Positions 50,462 through 63,954 of a DNA stretch of 64,000 nucleotides are shown piece after piece. The DNA comes from Urophycis tenuis. Taxonomy: Eukaryota; Chordata; Actinopteri; Gadiformes; Phycidae. The DNA lies in NCBI GenBank assembly GCA_036785325.1, contig JAXIVH010000002.1:13385639-13449638 (forward strand), in the 5' to 3' direction. Numbering within the stretch: position 1 is the stretch's first letter; each line of letters starts with the position of its first letter. A program made the position numbers and the translations under genes. Below the pieces are notes generated by a model. It made no database searches. It saw only the letters and a list, made by a program, of their open reading frames with translations, and had not been told where the DNA came from.

Positions 50462-50577
50462 ACACAAACACAGACACTGACACACACATACAGACACCCA
50501 CACACACACAAACACACACACACAGAGACTGACACACAGACACAGACACAGACACTCACACACACACACACACACAC
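50022..50577. repeat. Compound (CA)n / CAGA microsatellite, about 555 bp
   Basis: CA runs joined by AGATACAGACAC-type links. The block ACACAAACACAGACACTGAC followed by ACACACATACAGACACCC appears at about 50245 and again at 50464, and the block AGACTGACACACAGACACAG at about 50347 and 50526, showing a higher-order duplication inside the microsatellite. Confidence 0.92.
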
Positions 50578-50728
50578 CTCCTTGCAACAAATTACCAGGC
50601 TTAAGAAACATAGTCAAACACCCCCAGGTATTCTCCCTTCTCTCGCTGCTTCCGACACTGTCACAATCTGTTTTAAACAGGATATTGTATAACAAGGGTA
50701 CATACATCTCCCCACACACATACATACA

Positions 50729-50733
50729 CAGAA

Positions 50734-50779
<46 letters not shown>
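50729..50779. repeat. (GA)n microsatellite
   Basis: GA run with two AAAG interruptions. Confidence 0.9.
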
Positions 50780-50780
<1 letters not shown>

Positions 50781-51147
50781 AACACAAGGATATAAATAAC
50801 CACCGAAACAAACGGACGCAAATAGACGATGAGAATAAACGGTTTATACAGCCTGTACATTAGTTAGTTGCCGGGAGGGGGGGCGTGTTATTGATGTATC
50901 TCCGCGTCCTGCTGTGTCTTCTGCGTGTGACGCTGCCACAGACCGGGCTGCCACGACGGCACTGCTCCCCTGGCTCTAACCTCCGGATGACCTTGAGAAG
51001 TGCCGCCGGTGGCTGCGTTTCCAACAAGCGACTAATGAAATAACTCGTTCGTTTCACTCTCCTTTGGCGTTCCTCCCCGGTCACCGGTCCTCCCCAGGGG
51101 CACCAGCTGCTCCAACCTTGCGAGGCCACGAGCAGTAGCGTGGCTCG

Positions 51148-51380
51148 GAGGGAGAGGGGGAGAGAGAGGGAGAGGGAGAGGGAGAGAGAGGGAGGGAGAG
51201 GGAGACAAACAGAGCGAGAGAGACAAATAGAGAGAGAAACACAGTGACACCACATAGAGACAGAGAGAGAGACACAGAGAAAGAGAGAGCCAGAGATAGA
51301 TGGAGAGAGATAGACGGAGAGAGAAAAAAGAGAGAGAGAGAGACAGAGAGAGAGGAAGAGGCAGAGGGAAACACAGAGGT
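51148..51380. repeat. GA-rich / GAGACAGA tract
   Basis: Purine-rich run of GA, GGGA and GAGACA words over about 230 bases. Confidence 0.85.
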
Positions 51381-51827
51381 ACACACGGAGGGAAATAGAT
51401 GCTAAAAGAGGAGATGCTCCCTCGGTGACCTACAACGCTGACTTGTGACGCAAATCACTCACCGGCTGACCGGCCAACGCTGTGTATCCGTTTACATGCA
51501 GCGGACACTCTAGCCTGATCTATGTTATACGTGAAAAATATCCTAAGACACTGCACCGCAGATGGAAAAGCTTTGTACTTAATCCTGGCAACAGGGCATG
51601 ACACACACAGTGCCCTAACAGAGGGACAACCGGCAGTCTGACACACACAGACACACACACACACAGTGTCTGTGTGGCAGCACAGACACACAGTGAGTCA
51701 TGCTAGCCGTCGATCCAACCACAGTGATTATAGGCGCTAATCTCATCCACTTTGTTGCACTTCCACCAGGCCCAAAAAGTTACATCAGATCCGGACATCT
51801 GAAAACCGGCTGGAGGACGGAAGGATG

Positions 51828-51847
51828 ACAACACACACACACACACA

Positions 51848-51905
<58 letters not shown>

Positions 51906-51939
51906 CACACATACCCACACACACACACACACACACACG
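51828..51939. repeat. (CA)n microsatellite
   Basis: CA run with CGTA, CGCA and ATACC interruptions. Confidence 0.93.
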
Positions 51940-52660
51940 TCAAAACAGTCACCATCCTGATGGTTCTGGAAGTGGTGTGCAGCGAGACTTGCCCCCCCCC
52001 CGCAGCCGTGGTGAGAGATTGCCTTTGAAGTGGGAAATAGAGACGGGAATGTAATCCTGGAAAATATCGTTCCAAATAAAGCTGCATCAATGTTTCATTA
52101 GCCCGCGGCTCTGGCCTGCAGGCTCACTTTCCCCAGCACAGGGCCGGAGCCCAGAACCCTGGTATATAGGGGACTCGGCATCGACCCCAGTATGTATGCG
52201 GTTGTCTTCCGTCCGACGGCCTGACATGTCTTCAGGGTACGCGGTGCACACACACGCTGCTATGGAGCCCGCACTCCCTGCATCTGGAGAGCACTCGACT
52301 GCGGCTTCAGCCTGCGAAAGGCCAGCACACAACCATTCGCTGCTAGGATTCGGCAGGAGAAAAGGCCGCCTCTGCTGATAGCAGCCACGGGCTGGTCCCA
52401 GGGGCTTGCCGTGCCACAGTCACAGAGTCGTGCTCACGTTGCTAATGGGAGGAGGTCGGTGGCATAAGTGGGAACAAGAAATTCCTAGCACCTTTTAGTC
52501 CAACGTGCACCTACTGCCTTTCGTTGTCGTGTTCGTTGTACACGGAGGCGGAAGCCTCAATGAAATACCTTTGTTATCCGACAACTGACAATCCCGGTCG
52601 GCCGTATTCATCGCCTGTCCTCCGCATTTACAACCTTCCGGGAGATGAACTGACTGAGCT

Positions 52661-52678
52661 CGCCCCCCCCCCCCCCCC
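52661..52678. repeat. poly-C run
   Basis: About 18 C in a row. Confidence 0.85.
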
Positions 52679-52968
52679 GTGAATTAGATTACGTTACAAA
52701 ACATTTAATCTCGACGCTCCATTGTGAAATGGCATCGACGTCGAACGCGCGGAGATAAAAATAGATCTCTTCCTGGACATCTGGCTCTCTAGTCTACATG
52801 ATAATTGCTTATCTAAACGAGGATATCAACCGCTGCAACACATCTGCACACGCCACACGCCGCGTGCGCAGATGCGGGGCTAATAATAAAAATGAGGAAA
52901 TCAGGGTTCACCCCTGCCCCCCTCCCCACTCACATGCTGTGCTAAAGATCAGCAAGATCCCTTTGGAA

Positions 52969-53121
52969 AATCCGGCCAACAGTTAAATCGAACGCAACTG
53001 GACTTATCCAAGCGGCTTCATCAGTTCGTAACGAACTGATGAAGCCGCTTGGATAAGAGGCGAAACGTCTTCACAGACAAATCTAAGTCCAGTTGCGTTC
53101 GATTTAACTGTTGGCCGGATT
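52969..53121. repeat. Long near-perfect palindrome with hammerhead-like core
   Basis: The left arm (52969-53029) and right arm (53031-53121) are reverse complements around a single A, except that the left arm lacks 30 bases present in the right arm (within about 53054-53085); the missing block is bounded by CTT on both sides. The right arm contains CTGATGA (53036-53042), a 7-bp stem with one mismatch (GCCGCTT / AAGAGGC, loop GGAT), GAAAC (53062-53066) and a small GTCT-TCAC-AGAC hairpin. The word series GATGAAGCCGCTTGGAT...GAAACGTCTTC is a dispersed motif in fish genomes. Confidence 0.85.
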
Positions 53122-53609
53122 AAACATGACCTGGATGAATGAGAACATTCATAGACTTATCCCTTTGGAATCAATGTGTCCCTTGACACTTCATAACTTC
53201 CCCTTTTTCCCCGCATCAGCAAAAACTTGCACCCTCATCACTTTACTGCAGAGTTTGGAGCTCCCCGGGCCCCTTGTCACAGACGCTGTCACTTTGCATG
53301 ACACCTACCCGCGGAATTGCCGTCTCGTCGCATTTTGAATGCTGCTGCCGTCTGCAGGGCACTCGAGAGGAGGAGATCCACAAGCGCCTTGGACATGGCC
53401 TGCATGGAGACTGATTAGAGCCACATTGTGAATGCAACGTGGCCCACCCACCCCCCCTCTCTTTGTCTGATCACACCGTGACACCGCTCATCAGCACTGT
53501 TGCCATGACAGGGACATGACGTGAAGGTGCACACAGCCTCTCCCTATGCTGAGCTTTACTTTTTAAAACAACTTTTTTTTCCGCTCTATCGTCCGTCCTC
53601 CTCTCAATA

Positions 53610-53772
53610 GGGGGGGCAGTAGCTCAGTGGGCAGCGCGGGTGGACAGAGCGGGTCGTCCACTAACCGTAGGGTCGGAGGTTCGATCCCCTCGATCACCCC
53701 CTCCTCCTCCAACTGTCCACATGTCGAACCCCACAGATGAACAGAAAAAAAAGCATCTGCTAAATGCCCCTT
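53610..53772 (+). mobile_element. tRNA-derived SINE, shortened
   Basis: The A-box-like GTAGCTCAGTGG (53619-53630) and B-box GGTTCGATCCC (53678-53688) stand in a head typical of teleost SINEs (CACTAACCGTAGGGTCGGAGG is nearly the family form). The body is short, keeping CCACATGTCGAACCCCA, and it ends with AAAAGCATCTGCTAAATGCC, the common tail. The body has lost about 20 bases against the usual form. It is too long and too altered to be a functional tRNA gene. Confidence 0.8.
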
Positions 53773-53835
53773 GACCTTTACATAACCTGCCGACGCAATG
53801 GCACACTGCTCTAAAACACTGCAACGCGATCCGAC

Positions 53836-53865
53836 ACACACACATACACACACACACACACACGC
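53836..53865. repeat. (CA)n microsatellite pair
   Basis: Short CA run. A second lies at 53914-53934. Confidence 0.88.
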
Positions 53866-55868
53866 CATTTCACTTAACGTAACGAGTCTGACTCTGGACT
53901 CGATTCTGTGTCCACACACACACACACACACACACCACATTAAAAGCATCGTCACATGACCGAGTGGGACCCGCATTTCAATTAACGCACCGAGCGGTGG
54001 ACGCCCTTGTCCCATCGCTCCTCAAGGTGAGCCAGAGGGGAGCCACAGTGGACGCATGGGGGCGGGTGGGGTGGGCAGTGATGACCGCCAGGGCATTTGC
54101 AGGCATATATTAGCCGACTCTCCGGAGACCCCAATCTCCGCCACCTCCCTTGCCCCCTCCCCCCTCCACCGCATGCATAAGTGATCAAGTGTGAGGCTCG
54201 GGGGGTGGGGGCGCCTTCCAACCGCCACAAATCTAAATGACAATTACGTGTTACGAGGGTCAAGATCAGCGGCGAGGTCGATGTACAATCCGTCACGTTA
54301 GCACTCCGGGTGTCCGTGATGTAATTCTCGGTGTAATCAACACGCCGATCATGTGGCGTATTGATCACGCCACGGGTCAAGGAGGGAGGAGGAGGAGGAG
54401 TGAGGAGGGGGGAGAGGGGGGGGGGTTGGGGTCAGGGCGGCGCCGAGGGTAAATGGATGCTTCGTCAGCGAGCGGGACGTTTTTTTTGCGGCGCGAGAAC
54501 ACGCCGAGGTCAGCCGTGTCGCTGAGCCCCATGACGTGGACGCTAACAACGGAAGGCTCGCTTTTTGTTTTTTTTTTTCTTTTCCCCAGCGGCAATTACC
54601 CACGCCGAATCCTCCTGGCACGCGTGCCTGAGCAATCCCCTGCCCAGACTTTCACAACAGGTATCATAACATGCACGGTGTTATTGTTTCGAGCTGTCGT
54701 TGGCGTTGGCGTTGGAAATGCCGACGTGAGGTTTCGGGACAAGCACGATGTTTTGGCCGGCCGCGCTCCGCGGGCACTAATGAGCCCGGCGCGCGGAACG
54801 TTGCGGTCATTTCATTACAGCTCCTGGTGAAAGCAATTATCGGTGGTGTGCGTCCCGGACAACTTCACGCTGCCTGACAGGAAACCGCAAAAATAAAAAC
54901 AACAAGCCGCCCACGGCCGATGTCGTCACGGTTCCCCGTCCCTGAGCCTTCTCAAGAGCCACTCAGAGGAAACCGCATGACGGACGACACCCGCCCCCCC
55001 CCTACCCCCCTTACGACATGACGTCTGCAGCCGTCTGTCTTTGTGTGTGGCGGCTGCGGACCTCCGCCCCCACACAGCTCAAGTGAGGCCTCGCGGTGGA
55101 TGCTTTACGACCAGACAACGCCTCTGTTATGCGTCATTATATATTTTTTATGACTATAGAGGACCGGAGTAGTTAGGAGACTTCAGAGACAAAGGCATGG
55201 GCGGCCACAGCGGCAACTGCTGACCATCTCTCCATTTGGGCCTCGTCCAAAACACACACACACACACCACGCACTGCTTTTGTGAAACAAATGAGCGATA
55301 AAAAAAAACCTCTAAACTCTAATTAAATCCTAAAACTTCTAATTTTAGGACTGACGTTTCAGGAGGAGGGATGACTGACGGCCATTACATCGTTAGAGGC
55401 TCCCTCCCACAAAGTCACAGGGAACAGCCTTGTGTCAACGTACGTCACGCCACATTAGCGTCCAATGAAAGTCTACTTTAATTAAGGACGGCGCATGTAT
55501 GCGTATGGCGCCATTAGCGTGGAGCGGCGGCGAAGACAGAGTGGGGGGAATACCGCACCGAACTACATTAAGACTATATTAAAAACAACACAGAGGCAAG
55601 GGGCAGCGGTGCGAGGTTTGACAGCTGAACAGATTCCCCCGTAGCGCTTATGGCGAGTTCAGCAGTTTAGCAGCAGCCAGGGGAAAATAAATAAAAAATG
55701 TAAAAAAAGGCGCATTGTTTCATATTCAGCAAACAACGCGAATAGGTTCAGGAAAGCCTCGGAAACTCGGGGTGGTGAGCATATCCGTGTCATACGATGT
55801 GCTGAGCTGGCTCTCGGAAGACAACGCGAGCACAGTTTAATCATCTCACTCTCTTTAGAATGATGACA

Positions 55869-55895
55869 GCACACTCACACACATGCACACGCGCA

Positions 55896-55939
<44 letters not shown>

Positions 55940-55962
55940 TGCACGCACGCACACGCACACGG
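55869..55962. repeat. (CA)n microsatellite with CGCA ends
   Basis: CA run, pure in the middle and broken by CG at both ends. Confidence 0.92.
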
Positions 55963-56695
55963 GATGTGATGAAGACAGTATAGTGGAGAACAGTTGGGAT
56001 TCCAGGATATGGATTCTGTCTCCACCAACACCACACATCACATTTCTGACATGTTGACATTACATAAACAGAATAAAACAATGTGGAATGCAGCCATGTT
56101 GCGATGTGTATTCATATGTGAAGAAGCCAATTCTTGTTCCATGGTGAATGGGTGTATCACTGAATGTGTCTGGCCACGATTCTAGTAGAAATTAAATACA
56201 ATTTCCGACAACTACATCAGTGACAATTTTATTTAATGAAATTAACCTTCAAATGCTCTTACAATGTTGTTCTGACATTTATGTAAGGGCATGTTTTGTT
56301 GTCACCTTAAATTACTGCAGGATTGTACACCAGTAGGCCAAAGAAACAGCATAACACCCTCTAACTCAACGGTCTCTCTCCGCTACACAAGGGTCCCTGC
56401 CTACGCATTTGCGGTCCCTCCCACACAGACGCAGTTTGCTTGCATGGTCAAAAATCGCTGGACGACTCCAGCTGTTTGCGAAAATGTCAGCAGTTATCAT
56501 CGGGATCCATTTTCAAAATGCCCTGAGAATTCTGACATTTATTTTCGTATTTACTCCTCGCAGGAGGAGGACACGAACGGATGAAAAGTGACATTGTTCT
56601 GACCTTTTGGTGCTGAACATCTTGGCAGCGCTGTTCTTCAGAGCAGAGGCCGAGGGAGGTCCGAGACTTCAGGCTGAGCCTTCAAGCCTGCAGGG

Positions 56696-56868
<173 letters not shown>

Positions 56869-57807
56869 TATCATCACAGGATTGCACAACCCTCAAGTTG
56901 CTTGGACTGCCCTTGCCACATAGACCTAAGCCAAAATCTGTTAGCCTCAAAACATGCTACCTACTGGGTAACTCCAATGGACAAGGACTATGTATAGCAG
57001 CACAACACAACTCAGATTTCTGTATTAAAGAAGGGACCACCCCCCGTGTAAGAATCAGACATTCCTTCTCGATACTGGCCCCGCTGGCCAAGTAAGTGAA
57101 CTGCAGCCGGCTGGAGCTCGCTCATTGAGAGTGCTGGAGCGTGAGCTCTGTGGGTTGAAACATCACAACCATAAACACAAGTTATACATAATCATAAATA
57201 AACCTGGCAAAACTGTCCCGGTCCAAATAAATCAGCCCACAGGCTGTTCCACGCAGCGGGGAGAGATGGGATAGGTCTCTTTCTTATGGTAAATTACAAC
57301 CTGTTGACATGTTGGCAATTTACAGCGATTCACGTCATAAAAATCCTCCACGTAGTCCCTTTAAATACGGAACAAACACATCCCACCATGAGTCAAAACA
57401 TGCCAATGAATGACAACAATGTGTACACATGCGTGTAGACTTCATCGCGGGCAGCGCACAAGCACCGAGACCTTTGGAAATCCATCAAAAGCAAAAGGGA
57501 TTACCTGAGTCAGGAATATAACACACACATTATATTCCGTATATACTATAACGCGAGGCACTCTGTTAAACTCCCCTGAAAGCCTTTCTTTACAGCCGCG
57601 CTGCACTCTGTGTCCTATATATAATGCCTGGCGGTAGTTTGGAGGTAGGGCCCTGCTCTTTCATGTAAAGGTTATTAGAGCCTGTGGTAGAGGACTTGGG
57701 AGGAAAAGAAGACAGGGCTCAATAATTAATGTGGAGGCCTATGCAGACCTCCGCATCCATCCCCGTCCACCCCCCTGGTGTCTATAATGAGATGAGTGGA
57801 GGGCCAC

Positions 57808-57882
57808 GGGGAGGGAGGGAGGGAGGTGAGAGAGGGAGGGAAGGAGGGAGGGAGGGAGGGAGGGAGGGAGGGAGGGAGGGAG
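57808..57882. repeat. (GGGA)n microsatellite
   Basis: GGGA tetramers with a GAGAGAGGGA interruption. Confidence 0.93.
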
Positions 57883-58634
57883 TGAGGGCGAGAAGTGTAA
57901 AAGGAGGGCAGAGTGATTAAATCCACTCGCTGGGCCCTTTCTAGCCTTTCGCTCCCCCCCCCCCCCAACCCCCAACAACAAGTGTGCACGTGCACGTCGG
58001 CGTGCACGTGCGGGCACCAGCGTGTGGCAACAGACCCGAGAGACCTGTACCACTTGCCCACCCTCCCGTCCCGGGAACAGCCCCCGAGTTGAGGTTAACG
58101 ACATAAAGCGAGACAGGTAGCATGGGATGCATGGTTAGTGGGGGTAGAGTGGGAGGGGCTAACCCCATTGGACAGCCCCTGTAGTCAATGGGAAGGAACA
58201 CATTTGGGACGCAAAGTTTGAGCAAACGTGACCTGACCACCCATGATGCTAAGTGACATTCATACGCACAGACGTAGGTCCAAAGCATGGCATATGTTTG
58301 ATAATGAGAAAATTGCCTGGATTAAGGATTACGGGACCTGAATTCCAGAAGTGACAATAAAAACAATGCAAAGCCGTTAGGCGCGCATAGGTCAAGGGGA
58401 GTCGGGTCAAAGGGCACAGCTGTCCCATCAGACAATGTCGAGAGTGGCGCGCTCTGTCGGATGTCGACCGCATGCCTTTGACCTCATTCGCCGTGGCGTG
58501 TGGCGTGTGTGTGTGTGTGTGTGTGGAGAGGCCTGACCTACATCTGCATCACTCGAGTATTAACTACTCCCATTATGATGTAACGCGCAACGAGTAAACA
58601 ACGGGTAGCAAAGCACACAAAGCTGCAGGTAAAC

Positions 58635-58644
58635 AGAGAGAGAG

Positions 58645-58700
<56 letters not shown>
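58635..58700. repeat. (GA)n microsatellite
   Basis: GA run with one CG and one GGGA interruption. Confidence 0.93.
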
Positions 58701-58701
<1 letters not shown>

Positions 58702-59907
58702 AACCTTCTCATTACAAAATATTTCATGAGGCAAACGTTTTTCTAATCGGAGGGAAATGTGGCACCCGCGGGTGGGGGTTGCACGGAGAGACACACTTTC
58801 ACAGAGTCAGACAATTTCCGCTTTTTCATTGCCACCAAAGTGCGGCTCATCCGACCATTCGTCACAGCGTCGCAGGGATTTCAAATGATTACGGCGACAG
58901 CCTCCTCGCCTGCCTGGAAACAAAACCCCTTCGAGCTCTCGACAAATAAACGAGTTATTTTGGGCAACGTTTGGTGTGGCGACCATTTTGTTTGGATGGC
59001 AGGGCTTCTGCAGCCTCACCTAATGCATCATTTTCTTTAGGGGTTTATTTTTAGAGCAGCGAAATGACGGACAACTTGAAGGTGAGGAGCATTGATGGGA
59101 AAATATATCAGATGTGCTCTTTGTATACTTCATGAATAAGTAATAACGCGTTAACCATCTGCGGTCTTATCTGAGATGGCATTCTGGTGTGCCGACGGCT
59201 TGACAGTGCGCTCGCCTTCACTTCTCCTCCTCATCTTCAGGGCAAGACATCACACAGAGCGCCTTGTGTTTTTTAGTTTTAGTTTCGGTTCTGATGAGAA
59301 ACCCGAAGTGGCTGGATACCCAAAGTAACACCAGAGACGTCGCAGGGCACACTGAGCTATATCATAGCAGAAGACAAAACCGGGGCCAGGATCTAGTGAA
59401 ACCACACCGCAGGGGGTGCCATTTTTGCAGTTTTGTTATTTGATCAAATTGGTAATGTGTCCCAACTCAAACATTGTATGTGGAGGCGCTGCCCTTGGCT
59501 TCACACGTGACAGCTGGGAGAGCCGGCGGTGGGTGAAGATGTCAGCGGTGGATTTGATTTTCTTGGCTTAAATCCAGAATGTAAATTGGAACAACAAAAA
59601 AAGAAAAAAAAAACATATTGATCAGAGCAGCTTGATGTCTTGGGGAGCGCGCTCATCGCTAACAAGAAGCTAAAACAGAGGGTGTGTGTGTCAAAACGTC
59701 CCGACTCGGCTCAATTCAGCCGCAGAACAACAGCTGCACTTCCCTCCTCGTTGAGGTGACGAGCCTCCCTGTTTTTTTTAAAGTTTTTTTTTAAACATGA
59801 ATCACTCAGAAAAAGTCCCCACCTGCAGTGGCATTTCCACCAGAAACAGCGTCATCGGGACCACCGCAGGGATATGACTCATCAGCTTCTCATCTTGTTC
59901 CCCCCAA

Positions 59908-60233
59908 CCCCCCCCCCCCCCCCCCCCCCCCTCTCTCTCTCTCTCCCTTTTTTTCTCCTCCACTGTTGTCCTGCCCCACGGTCTGCACCTCAGCAATGTT
60001 TACACCTCTCTTATTTCCCCCATCACCAATGCCCTTCCTTGGTCTGTGTGTCCACATGCACACACACACACACACACACCCAGCTGCCCACCCACCCCCT
60101 TACAAAAACACACACACACACACACAGCTGCCCACCAACCCCCCTACAAACACACACGCACACGGACACACACTGACACACACACACACACACACACCCC
60201 CACACACACACACACACACACACACATCCACAC
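59908..60233. repeat. poly-C, (CT)n and (CA)n compound repeat region
   Basis: C run (about 59908-59931), CT run (59932-59945), about 110 bases of unique sequence, then CA runs with CCCAGCTGCCCACC and CCCCACACAC links. The block CAGCTGCCCACC occurs twice about 45 bases apart. Confidence 0.88.
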
Positions 60234-61304
60234 ATAGGGTATGTTTCCTGAACTAATAGGGGTCACATTAGCCTGGCAGGAAGCACAATGCCATTATGCA
60301 AATGCTCAGTCAATTACTGGGCAACGGGTAAACACCCTCTCAGTCATTTCTGATGCTAGTATTTGCGCGCTCCTAATGGCACCGACGCGTGCCTGTTATC
60401 TACGCGGAAGAATCATATCAGCCCCCCCCACCCCGGCGGACACGCCGCAATATACCTGGCCGGGGTCAATCGTGTCGTCGCTGGGTTGCCCCGGATAAGA
60501 GCAACTGGCTGCCCAAACAGAGACGTCTAAATGGAAATTTTCCCGGTGCCTTGTGTTGCAGGAAGCGCATAATGGGTTTGTGATGGCCGCCGTACATCCT
60601 AGTCCCTAACCGCGCCTCAGCGCATCCAGGATCTTATTTACGAGATATCTGACAGGGTGTGGATATGTTTTACTTGAATGAGGCTGGGAAAAAAGGTGCT
60701 CTTATTATCGTCACTACTTTGACACAAGATATGGATAAATGCTCGAATTCATTAATAAATGCATACATGTAGGCCGACTACAAAACCTGCTTCCGCCAAC
60801 GCTATTCACAGCATTCATTAAGCAACCGACAAAGTTTGACAAATGGTTGAGATATCTTATCTTAATAATTTGACATACTGTATATTTGTGTTTCTCTTTA
60901 CATTCATATCTATTTGTGTTGTACAGCCAATAAGGTCAGATTCAAGGGTATGGCTGTTTGACAACAGCACAGAGTCATACATATTTAAAATATGTCAGTG
61001 TCAACGACACTATACGTGTTACGCCCCTATACGTGTTTCAAACTCATCAGTGCCGACAGACAGAGTGAATTTTAATGGCATAACTCTTCTAATATTTGAA
61101 GGCTCCTCTTGCAACTTGAACAGCGGTGGAAACACTTAATATTCTCACCCTTTCTCCCAAATAAAAAACACTAGAAGTTGATTTATTTCTTATTAGTCTT
61201 ATTTTTTAGATGGTTGGTCTTGGTTTGCTTAACATCACTTAACCTTCACCGTGGTATTAATAAAACTTGGTTTGGGGTGTGTGTGGACAATCGTAAAAAA
61301 GTGT

Positions 61305-61431
61305 AGGCAGCAGGATTTCAAACTGCAATAACTTTTAATTACCAAACTTCTTCCTTCCACGCGCACACAAACAATACAACAGCATTGACACAGTAATTAA
61401 AGAGTAATTGCAGTTTGAAATTCTGCCGCCT
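61305..61431. repeat. Imperfect inverted repeat, 37-bp arms and 52-base loop
   Basis: The left arm (61305-61341) holds ATTTCAAACTGCAAT; the right arm (61394-61431) holds ATTGCAGTTTGAAATT. The arms pair with few mismatches. No target duplication or known terminal motif was recognised; it could be a MITE-like element. Confidence 0.75.
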
Positions 61432-62049
61432 GAACTTTCCGATGACGGATTGGCCGTTTACAAACGGGTGGAATGCTTTTAGATGAAAAAGATGCAGAAC
61501 ATGGAGTCCTGATGTTTACCGAAATTTGAGATGTTTCCCTTTGGTGGATGTTGATTCGGTACACTAACCGTTCAGTTTAAAATGTCGATCTCACCGTGAA
61601 GTAGGTGAACTGAGTTGTAAGTCTTTGAGTTGAGTCGGCTAGTGACAACGTGTCTTCCCCTGGTTTTATCGGCCGAGTGCCCTGGATAATCACAGGCCTG
61701 ATTAAAAATCTGTGATCAAAAACGCCACGGGAAATGAAAAAAAAAAAAAGCTACACACAAACAACAACAAGAGGACATCTTGGCTTGTCGAGTAATTACC
61801 CTCTGGCCCCACTCGGCTTTGGGAAATGTTCTTTGAAAACACTTGAAACATAAATATAGATATGTATGCATGACACATTTTGGATACTGGGGTGTGTTGT
61901 TTTCCTTAAACTATAATCCAACAACTAATAATAATAATCTTGGGTACTAACAATGGTTAACCTAGCAATTGAAATGCTTATAACTTGTTCTGGTGACTTT
62001 CTTTCTGTATTAGCAGCAATGAAATGCTTCACCTTCTTATGACAAATGT

Positions 62050-62104
62050 ACCCTTTGTAAGTCACTTTGGATAAAAGCGTCTGCTAAATGTCCTAAATGT
62101 AATC
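62050..62104 (+). mobile_element. Fish SINE 3' tail
   Basis: TTTGTAAGTCACTTTGGATA followed by AAAGCGTCTGCTAAATG and TCCTAAATGTAATC is the same tail family as at 40600-40684, with a few changes. Confidence 0.75.
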
Positions 62105-62995
62105 TACATATTATGACATTTGTACAGTTGCCGCGATCGCCTGTTGACCAATAAAAGCCAAAGCATGAAATAAATAATGAAATGGAGTACTATTCCCATG
62201 CCAGTCGTACTGGCCATTACCTGCTTGCACATGATACAGCTGTGACATCGAGACTAGCTCCATAGGGAGAAGGAGGCGATGCCAAGCAGGGATGGGGGTT
62301 GAAACAGAGCGAGCCGCTTACCTTAGATTACCTCTGTACCTCACTACCTTCCCAGGCAGGGCTATTTTTATCCGTTAATGTGCCCCAACGCTTCTGTGTG
62401 CATGGGCTCTGTGGAAGATGACAGCAGCAAGGAGAAGAGGAAACTTCAGCTTTTCCAGGGTACTGGCTCTTGGCAAGGTATGTACAACAGCGAGACTGCT
62501 GTCAGTTTAAGTTATGGGTGTGCATGCTGGTTAGGGACATTTCTCTGCTGAGTCACGGCACTGCATAAGATTAGGCTGACAGAGACTAATGCCCATAAAA
62601 CAGTCATGCAAAAATGACTTTTCTCTCTTTGACAATAGTCCATGAGGGAGATTGCCCGCAATTGTTTTCCCACTGAAGCCGCATCAGACAATATTACAAA
62701 ATCATAAGCAGACAGATGTAGATTAACACATCTGATTGAAACTGAATGTAAATAGACAGACTGAATGTAAATAGATAGATTGTTAAAAAGTGACCATTTG
62801 CAATTTAGTACTGTACACTCCTATACATTTCTATAGATTGATGTCATGAATGAGCAGATCAGACTTTGGATGATGGACTTCGAATCCAGAACCTCTCGGA
62901 AAGGAGTCAACACAATCCTCCACTATCCTCACCCCTCCACTATCCTCACCCCAGTTGTTGAAAACACACAATGATAAAGCACATCTAAACAACAA

Positions 62996-62996
<1 letters not shown>

Positions 62997-63028
<32 letters not shown>
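62997..63028. repeat. (AAC)n microsatellite
   Basis: About eleven AAC triplets. Confidence 0.93.
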
Positions 63029-63029
<1 letters not shown>

Positions 63030-63865
63030 ATTCTTTACCTCAACAATCGGTCACGTGGATTAAGATCAGACAGGCTGTGGCTAGCAGAGATACGTACTAT
63101 AATGTTGTGGCTGTGGATGCGGTAGGGGGAGGAGGAGGAATGCTTAGCAGCCTCATCTGCGGGGAGGGGGAGGCAGCTGAGAGGGTCAATAGGCGAGGAT
63201 ACTGTAGCTTAACATGGTAAATCCTCTCTAATCCCCCGCCGGTCCCATGACGCTGTTTACTTCAGGTCTACGCATGTGAAGCCAAGTTAAGGACCCTGCA
63301 TGGCGAAGACCGCTACATTAGCGATGAACAAACATGCACGCGTTTCTGGTAGCTCACTGTGTGGACCGTGGGTGTCCATACACCTCTTCAAATAATCATC
63401 ACATGATAATAAGAGTTTCAATATAGCTTGAAGAGGGAGAGAACACACATGACTCTGAACAGGTTAACACTCTCTCACTCAATGTGGTTCCACACCAGGC
63501 AGGCGTGGTTGAAGCACAGAGGGAATCACCTAGCCGATTCGCAATTCGCCAACATGAAGTGCGAGCCAAAACACTGTGTTTGTAAATGTTAAGTACACAG
63601 CAAACCATCGCAAATCAAACGGGATTGAAACTTTTGGCCACTCATCACCAACAAGGCTTACAAGCAATGGGCGGTCTGGTGGGTGGGTGGGTGGATGGGT
63701 GGGGGCGGAGACTGAACAAGCCTATAAACAATAATGTCATTTCATTTCATTTCGTGGAAGGACTTCCAGATGGATACCTGGAATCACAACAGAGCGCAAT
63801 AAATCACTATGTCACAGGACTTGTCATTACGTAATTGCTTTCTTGTAGATCTATGCTGGCTTCTG

Positions 63866-63869
<4 letters not shown>

Positions 63870-63951
<82 letters not shown>
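63870..63951. repeat. (CT)41 microsatellite
   Basis: Uninterrupted CT run near the window end, followed by an A-rich tail. Confidence 0.95.

Positions 63952-63954
<3 letters not shown>

Noticed and set aside
49905..50860. Long Cys-Val and Thr-His frames in the CA microsatellite
   Set aside because: Dinucleotide repeats read as CVCV or THTH in every such tract; not genes.
53612..53700. Possible tRNA gene with A and B boxes
   Set aside because: The cloverleaf length is wrong and the segment continues into a SINE body and tail; annotated as a SINE.
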